Under the pieces are notes generated by a model. That model was not told the origin of the DNA. It saw nothing but the letters and a program-made list of their open reading frames with translations, and ran no database searches. A stretch of 52,433 bases of DNA from Patescibacteria group bacterium (GTDB lineage: Bacteria > Patescibacteriota > Gracilibacteria > UM-FILTER-43-11): NCBI GenBank assembly GCA_018813295.1, contig JAHJBZ010000021.1:1-52433 (forward strand). The letters run 5' to 3'. Below, one piece after another: positions 49,069-52,433 of this stretch (its first letter is position 1; every line of letters starts with the position of its first letter). The position numbers were made by a program, and so were the translations under genes.

Positions 49069-49563
49069 TTAATTAAGGTGACCTACTATTTCCTGAACAA
49101 CCTCATCAGCCGTTTTACTGTCGGTATCAATCACTGTGCCGTAATCAAATTTAGACACCATGCAGTGTACTGCCATTGCCGCCCCCTCTCCGTACCCCCT
49201 TTCGCGCCCCTTATCCCTTTCTATACAAACTTCTACAGGAGCTTTTAGTGTAAATGTAAAATGGGAGGCATTCAGATTGTTGATAAAATGTTTAATTTGT
49301 TCTTTGTGGTAAAAACAGCCATCTATTATTACCGTTTTTCCATTGGATAAGTTGTCTTTTATTTGGGGCATGACTATTTTATTGCCTTTAATAAAATTCT
49401 TAACCGGTATACCTCCTTCACTTTCATTAACCTTATCCAATTCATTATCGCTTAAAACTGTATCTATCGATACATATTCTGCATCTAAAATCTTTGCAAG
49501 TTTTTTTGAGATTGTTGTTTTGCCAACGCCAAGAGGGCCTCGGATTATGATGAAGTGATTCAT
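49069..49563 (-). CDS. P-loop kinase-like NTPase
   Basis: A 164-residue protein with the Walker A motif RGPLGVGKTTISK at about residues 8-20, then AEYVSIDTVLSDNE and the Walker B-like TVIIDGCFYHKEQ. The later CIERDKGRERGYGEGAA has the Arg-rich lid seen in small-molecule kinases (shikimate kinase/AK-like fold). The substrate is not known. It is similar in plan to the kinase at 10433 but not closely related. It lies 11 bases downstream of higA on the same strand, so could be part of the same transcript. Confidence 0.7.
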   Translation of the reverse strand: MNHFIIIRGPLGVGKTTISKKLAKILDAEYVSIDTVLSDNELDKVNESEGGIPVKNFIKGNKIVMPQIKDNLSNGKTVIIDGCFYHKEQIKHFINNLNASHFTFTLKAPVEVCIERDKGRERGYGEGAAMAVHCMVSKFDYGTVIDTDSKTADEVVQEIVGHLN

Positions 49564-49574
49564 ATTGTAAGTAG

Positions 49575-49880
49575 CTATACAGCAAATTGAAAAGATACAA
49601 CTTCATTTTCAAGTGTGTCGGATAAAAGATCTTCCTGAATTTCTAATTCATATCTTGATTGTAAATTGAGCCACAGCTCTGCTGACGTACTGAAGTATTT
49701 TGCAAGCCTTAGTGCCGTATCCGCGGTAATTGCCCTTTTGCCGTGGACTATTTCATTAATACGCCTTGGTGGCACGTTGATGTCTTTAGCTACCCTATAT
49801 TGACTTATATTATAAGGCTTTAAGAAATCCTCCATTAAGATTTCGCCTGGATGTATTGGTCTGATTTTTTTTGAACTCAT
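49575..49880 (-). CDS. higA: HigA-type antitoxin
   Basis: A 101-residue XRE-family DNA-binding protein. It begins IRPIHPGEILMEDFLKPYNI, followed by the helix-turn-helix SQYRVAKDINVPPRRINEIVHGKRAITADTALRLA and the typical LWLNLQSRYEL. HPGEIL and the order of motifs are typical of HigA. It neutralises HigB and represses the operon. It lies downstream of the toxin gene (toxin first, as usual for higBA), 20 bases apart. Confidence 0.92.
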   Translation of the reverse strand: MSSKKIRPIHPGEILMEDFLKPYNISQYRVAKDINVPPRRINEIVHGKRAITADTALRLAKYFSTSAELWLNLQSRYELEIQEDLLSDTLENEVVSFQFAV

Positions 49881-49900
49881 GGTTGCGAAGGGTTAATTGA

Positions 49901-50182
49901 TTAATGATAGTCAGTTATTTCAACGTGATATGCATCTCCACTTTTCCATTTAAAACATATTCTCCATTGGTCATTTATTCGAATGCTGTGTTGCCCTTTT
50001 CTTTTTCCGCTTAATTTTTCAAGGTGATTTCCCGGCGGGCTTCTTAAATCATTTAAATCCGTAGCGGCATTAACATATTCTAATTTTCGTAGAGCAGTTC
50101 TATGTATTTTTTTTGAAAATTTACGAGGAACATTTCTATCAAAAAGTTTTTCTGTTTCTTTACATTTAAAGCTTCTGATCAT
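49901..50182 (-). CDS. higB: HigB-type toxin
   Basis: A 93-residue protein of the RelE/HigB ribosome-dependent mRNA interferase family. It starts MIRSFKCKETEKLFDRN and includes TALRKLEYVNAATDLNDLRSPPGNHLEKLSGKRKGQHSIRIN and the C-terminal QWRICFKWKSGDAYHVEITDYH. These motifs match HigB closely, including the basic residues of the active site. It is the first gene of the operon, behind a promoter with a dyad operator. Confidence 0.92.
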   Translation of the reverse strand: MIRSFKCKETEKLFDRNVPRKFSKKIHRTALRKLEYVNAATDLNDLRSPPGNHLEKLSGKRKGQHSIRINDQWRICFKWKSGDAYHVEITDYH

Positions 50183-50211
50183 AATTTCTTGTAAAAATCT
50201 GTTACATAAAT

Positions 50212-50240
50212 ATGATAACGTATCTCGTTAATAATGTCAA
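50212..50240 (-). promoter_or_regulatory. higBA promoter with overlapping operator
   Basis: On the minus strand: TTGACA (50235-50240), a 17-base spacer and TATCAT (50212-50217). TAACG-AGATA-CGTTA (50216-50230) is a perfect dyad lying in the spacer and touching the -10 box, a natural site for HigA repression. The start codon of higB follows 30 bases past the -10 box. Confidence 0.7.
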
Positions 50241-50283
50241 GCGTTATTATTAAAATTACTTTCTCTCTGCAAAAATTATTCAA

Positions 50284-50841
50284 TTATACCATTGTCCCTC
50301 TACCACTAACCCCTGCCATCCAGATTAGAATTGAATAAAAAGCCAGGCGCTCCATGCCGCCAATTCCTATTCCTAAAGTCAGATTAGATAGAAATAAAAA
50401 GGTGGCAATAAAGGAAAAAACACCGAGGGCTACAGAAAAATATCCAAACAAAGTTTTGTTAATAACAATTGAGGCAATCATTGTCATGCTTCCAAAAATT
50501 AAAAGGATTAATGCAAAAATTACATGAGCCAAGGCAAAATCACCTGTAAAAATACCCACTCCGACAAAACCTAAACCGGTTAATAACAAAGTAAATGCGA
50601 ATTGATTTTGTTTTTGCCAACACTGAACTGCAGTATAAATTACCGAAAGACCAAATAGGATTATCGAGATATTAAAAAGTAAGGCTACGGGCGAATCCGC
50701 CATGCCCAGATCGCTGATATAGTTGTTGGCAATGCTATAGTCCAGGTAAAGAGATCCGGCAATGATTAAACACAAGAGTAGCTGCGCAGCGCCAATAAAA
50801 AGAATAGCTCCGCCCAAGAAAGTTTTTTTTATTTTTTTCAT
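50284..50841 (-). CDS. DUF998-type membrane protein
   Basis: A 185-residue protein with about six hydrophobic segments. The opening, with GSLYLDYSIANNYISDLGM after the first helix, fits the DUF998 family, in which a short loop with ISDLG/A follows helix 1. The function is unknown for the family. It lies 10 bases downstream of the deiminase gene on the same strand, so the two are probably co-transcribed. Confidence 0.7.
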   Translation of the reverse strand: MKKIKKTFLGGAILFIGAAQLLLCLIIAGSLYLDYSIANNYISDLGMADSPVALLFNISIILFGLSVIYTAVQCWQKQNQFAFTLLLTGLGFVGVGIFTGDFALAHVIFALILLIFGSMTMIASIVINKTLFGYFSVALGVFSFIATFLFLSNLTLGIGIGGMERLAFYSILIWMAGVSGRGTMV

Positions 50842-50851
50842 GAAATTAAAA

Positions 50852-52330
50852 TTATTTGATAAATTTATTAGCTAAAGCAGCAGGAACTTCTTTGGTTTGA
50901 CAATGCACTGCTCCGGCCGCGTAGCTCCGTTCGTTTACACCAGCTACAACATAGTCTGGCATGGCTTCCCGATACACCTGCAAAGCTGCTTCATCTTCCG
51001 AGACGCCATAAGTCGGTACGATCACTTTGTTGTTAATAGTCAGGCTATTTAAGTAAGTCCACTCCTGAACTGGAAGAAGGGTTTGAGGAAGTTGTATGCG
51101 GATGATTTCATATTTAGCGCCATTAGCCGAATCAGTATCCGCCAAAGTTGCGGCCATATTTTCTAAACTTTCATGCCATGGGTGTTCTTCTGTAACCTGA
51201 GCCACCATTATTCTGTCTACATCAACAAACTTGGCCACCATATCGATATGACCACATGCCTCTCCAGGCACGATAGGGAAAGTTACCAATCTCTTAGCAC
51301 CGAGATAATCTTTAGCGATTTGTTCCAAATCACTTTGATTGATTTCGGGGTTGTTATCAAACACGGATTCCATCATCAATACTGTCCCCTGGCCATCGGT
51401 GATAATATTGCCACCCTCAATCACAACCGGTAAACGATAAACCGGTACATCTAAATAAGAACCAATAACTGCCCCAACCTCTGAATCATGCAGTATCGAG
51501 CGAAGACCAAGGGGCTGATAGTAATTCCAGATTAAGGCAGGGGTGTTATCGGCCTCAGCCAAAACGGTAATTGGTCCGAAATCACGCACCCAAATATCAT
51601 TGAGTGGCGTATAAATAAATTTAATCTGAGAAAGATCAATTTCATCCTCATCAAGATACAGTTCAACTGCCTTTTGCCAATACTCATTAGGAACGAGAAT
51701 CCAAGCTTCGGCCTCGGAAATAATTTCTGAAACCAAATTCTTATGCACCCCCCAATCAGCCAATGGATCATGGTACACCGGCCAGGAAACAAACACTGCC
51801 CCGATAGCTTCGTATTCGCCAGGATACCTGACTGGATCCGATGGTGAATCAATTGGATAATATTCTACATAATCACTTTGTGACTCAAAGTAACGCTCGG
51901 TTGTATCGATTCCAACTATTCGTTCAAGAGCAATCTCTTGCTCAATGCCCATCTCCTGCAGTAAGCCGCTCTTTTTCAGATACTCAACCATGGCCTCATC
52001 TGAACTGATCTCTTCAAGGGCAGCCTCATATTGCAATCCATAGAGTTCTTTTAATTTATTTCCAATATTTTGAACAAGCTCTTCAGTGATATTTGCTGTT
52101 TCACCTGGAAAAAGCAGACCAACCAATTGCCTGATATCATTATTGTTTAGTGAGTGATACGCGAGCGGAATCGGCCCAGTTTTTACCGTTTCAATAAAAC
52201 GATTTTCTATTTGCTGATTGCTACCCACGCCAAGGCGGGATGGCAGAACTACTTTGACCAAAAATAAACCAGCTAAAATACCAATTGCTAGAAATATAAT
52301 TGTTGTTTTGGTTATTTTTTTTTGTTTCAT
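50852..52330 (-). CDS. Membrane-anchored peptidylarginine/agmatine deiminase-like protein
   Basis: A 492-residue protein with an N-terminal helix (TIIFLAIGILAGLFLVKVVL) that anchors it to the membrane. Residues 30-150 are a helical region. The deiminase domain (PPAD/agmatine deiminase group) then follows. It has VFVSWPVYHDPLADWG, NDIWVRDFGPITV (substrate Asp), VVIEGGNI, GEACGHIDMVAKF (catalytic His-x-Asp) and YAAGAVHCQTKEVPA, with the nucleophile Cys. These enzymes turn arginine or agmatine guanidino groups into ureido groups, releasing ammonia. With the membrane anchor, surface peptidylarginine deimination is a better guess than agmatine catabolism. No partner genes for agmatine use are visible. 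Confidence 0.85.
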   Translation of the reverse strand: MKQKKITKTTIIFLAIGILAGLFLVKVVLPSRLGVGSNQQIENRFIETVKTGPIPLAYHSLNNNDIRQLVGLLFPGETANITEELVQNIGNKLKELYGLQYEAALEEISSDEAMVEYLKKSGLLQEMGIEQEIALERIVGIDTTERYFESQSDYVEYYPIDSPSDPVRYPGEYEAIGAVFVSWPVYHDPLADWGVHKNLVSEIISEAEAWILVPNEYWQKAVELYLDEDEIDLSQIKFIYTPLNDIWVRDFGPITVLAEADNTPALIWNYYQPLGLRSILHDSEVGAVIGSYLDVPVYRLPVVIEGGNIITDGQGTVLMMESVFDNNPEINQSDLEQIAKDYLGAKRLVTFPIVPGEACGHIDMVAKFVDVDRIMVAQVTEEHPWHESLENMAATLADTDSANGAKYEIIRIQLPQTLLPVQEWTYLNSLTINNKVIVPTYGVSEDEAALQVYREAMPDYVVAGVNERSYAAGAVHCQTKEVPAALANKFIK

Positions 52331-52433
52331 GTTTATATAATTGATAATTTTATTTTTTCGAGCTCCTTTTTTATATTATTTTTATATCTTTTATTCCAAG
52401 AATTAACAAACTTAAAATTAATATTTTTAATAT
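52331..52433. other. AT-rich window end
   Basis: No gene is seen in the last 103 bases. They are A/T-rich. No promoter hexamers for the deiminase gene (transcribed leftwards) could be identified with confidence. Confidence 0.5.

Noticed and set aside
1-52433. Alternative genetic code with TGA as glycine (Gracilibacteria/SR1)
   Set aside because: TGA ends several intact proteins at the expected length, for example the PBP at 9819 and the YtxH-like gene at 27236. Reading through would add unrelated tails.

Overview
The window looks like a chromosome segment of a Patescibacteria (CPR) bacterium. The genes are small and tightly packed, AT-rich and mostly without clear Shine-Dalgarno sequences. 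There are two tandem Patescibacteria-style T4SS pilins, half-sized transporters, orphan metabolic genes, many unknown lipoproteins and coiled-coil proteins, and few complete pathways. TGA, TAA and TAG all end genes, so the recoded Gracilibacteria/SR1 code does not apply. A Peregrinibacteria-like lineage is possible but is a guess. No phage, insertion sequence or CRISPR array was seen.

Layout. 0-1.6 kb: the end of a truncated membrane protein, then a GC-rich RCC1-repeat lipoprotein that looks acquired. 1.8-7.3 kb (minus strand): an ArsB/SLC13-type permease, dut, and the secE-nusG-(unknown)-rplK-rplA block, followed by a LOG-like protein. 7.5-11.2 kb: a class B penicillin-binding protein, a MarR regulator, a P-loop kinase and tRNA-Gly. 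11.3-22.9 kb: an accessory stretch with a frameshifted lipoprotein, a hydrolase-like lipoprotein, an FHA protein, coiled-coil proteins, a cell-wall-hydrolase-like protein, a Bacteroidetes-type ilvC, two tandem methyltransferase-like genes, a K+ channel and a half MFS protein. 22.9-29.6 kb: a double D-Ala-D-Ala ligase fusion, a phosphohexomutase, YtxH-VanW and recR. 29.7-32.6 kb: glutamine synthetase divergent from a TrmB-type regulator across a palindromic operator candidate, then smpB with an in-frame stop. 32.7-36.5 kb: a candidate small RNA, rpmG, rpmB, five tRNAs, an M50 protease, a sugar-phosphate transferase and RNase P RNA. 36.6-43.2 kb: the pilins, a PRC-barrel protein, a Gmad2 lipid- or membrane-anchored protein, tRNA-Pro and a 1410-residue coiled-coil protein with an HELLH motif. 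43.2-52.3 kb: dus, priA, a lipase-like protein, a HEAT-type membrane protein, a GC-rich small zinc-finger-like gene behind a structured leader, another P-loop kinase, a HigBA toxin-antitoxin pair, a DUF998-like membrane protein and a membrane-anchored deiminase.

Themes. Envelope functions recur: the PBP, double Ddl, VanW, cell-wall hydrolase, sugar transferase, lipoproteins and pilins. The translation machinery is the conserved core. Short GC-rich palindromes lie between genes and also inside the reading frames of priA, dus and the Ddl fusion, which suggests a REP-like element that has spread. AT-rich degenerate inverted repeats fill many gaps. A roughly 30-base element sits just upstream of the start codons of three unrelated genes. 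The most promising unexplained piece is the leader and small Cys-rich protein at 48.06-48.57 kb. It has its own promoter, a strong hairpin, and a terminator whose loop is complementary to the upstream hairpin.
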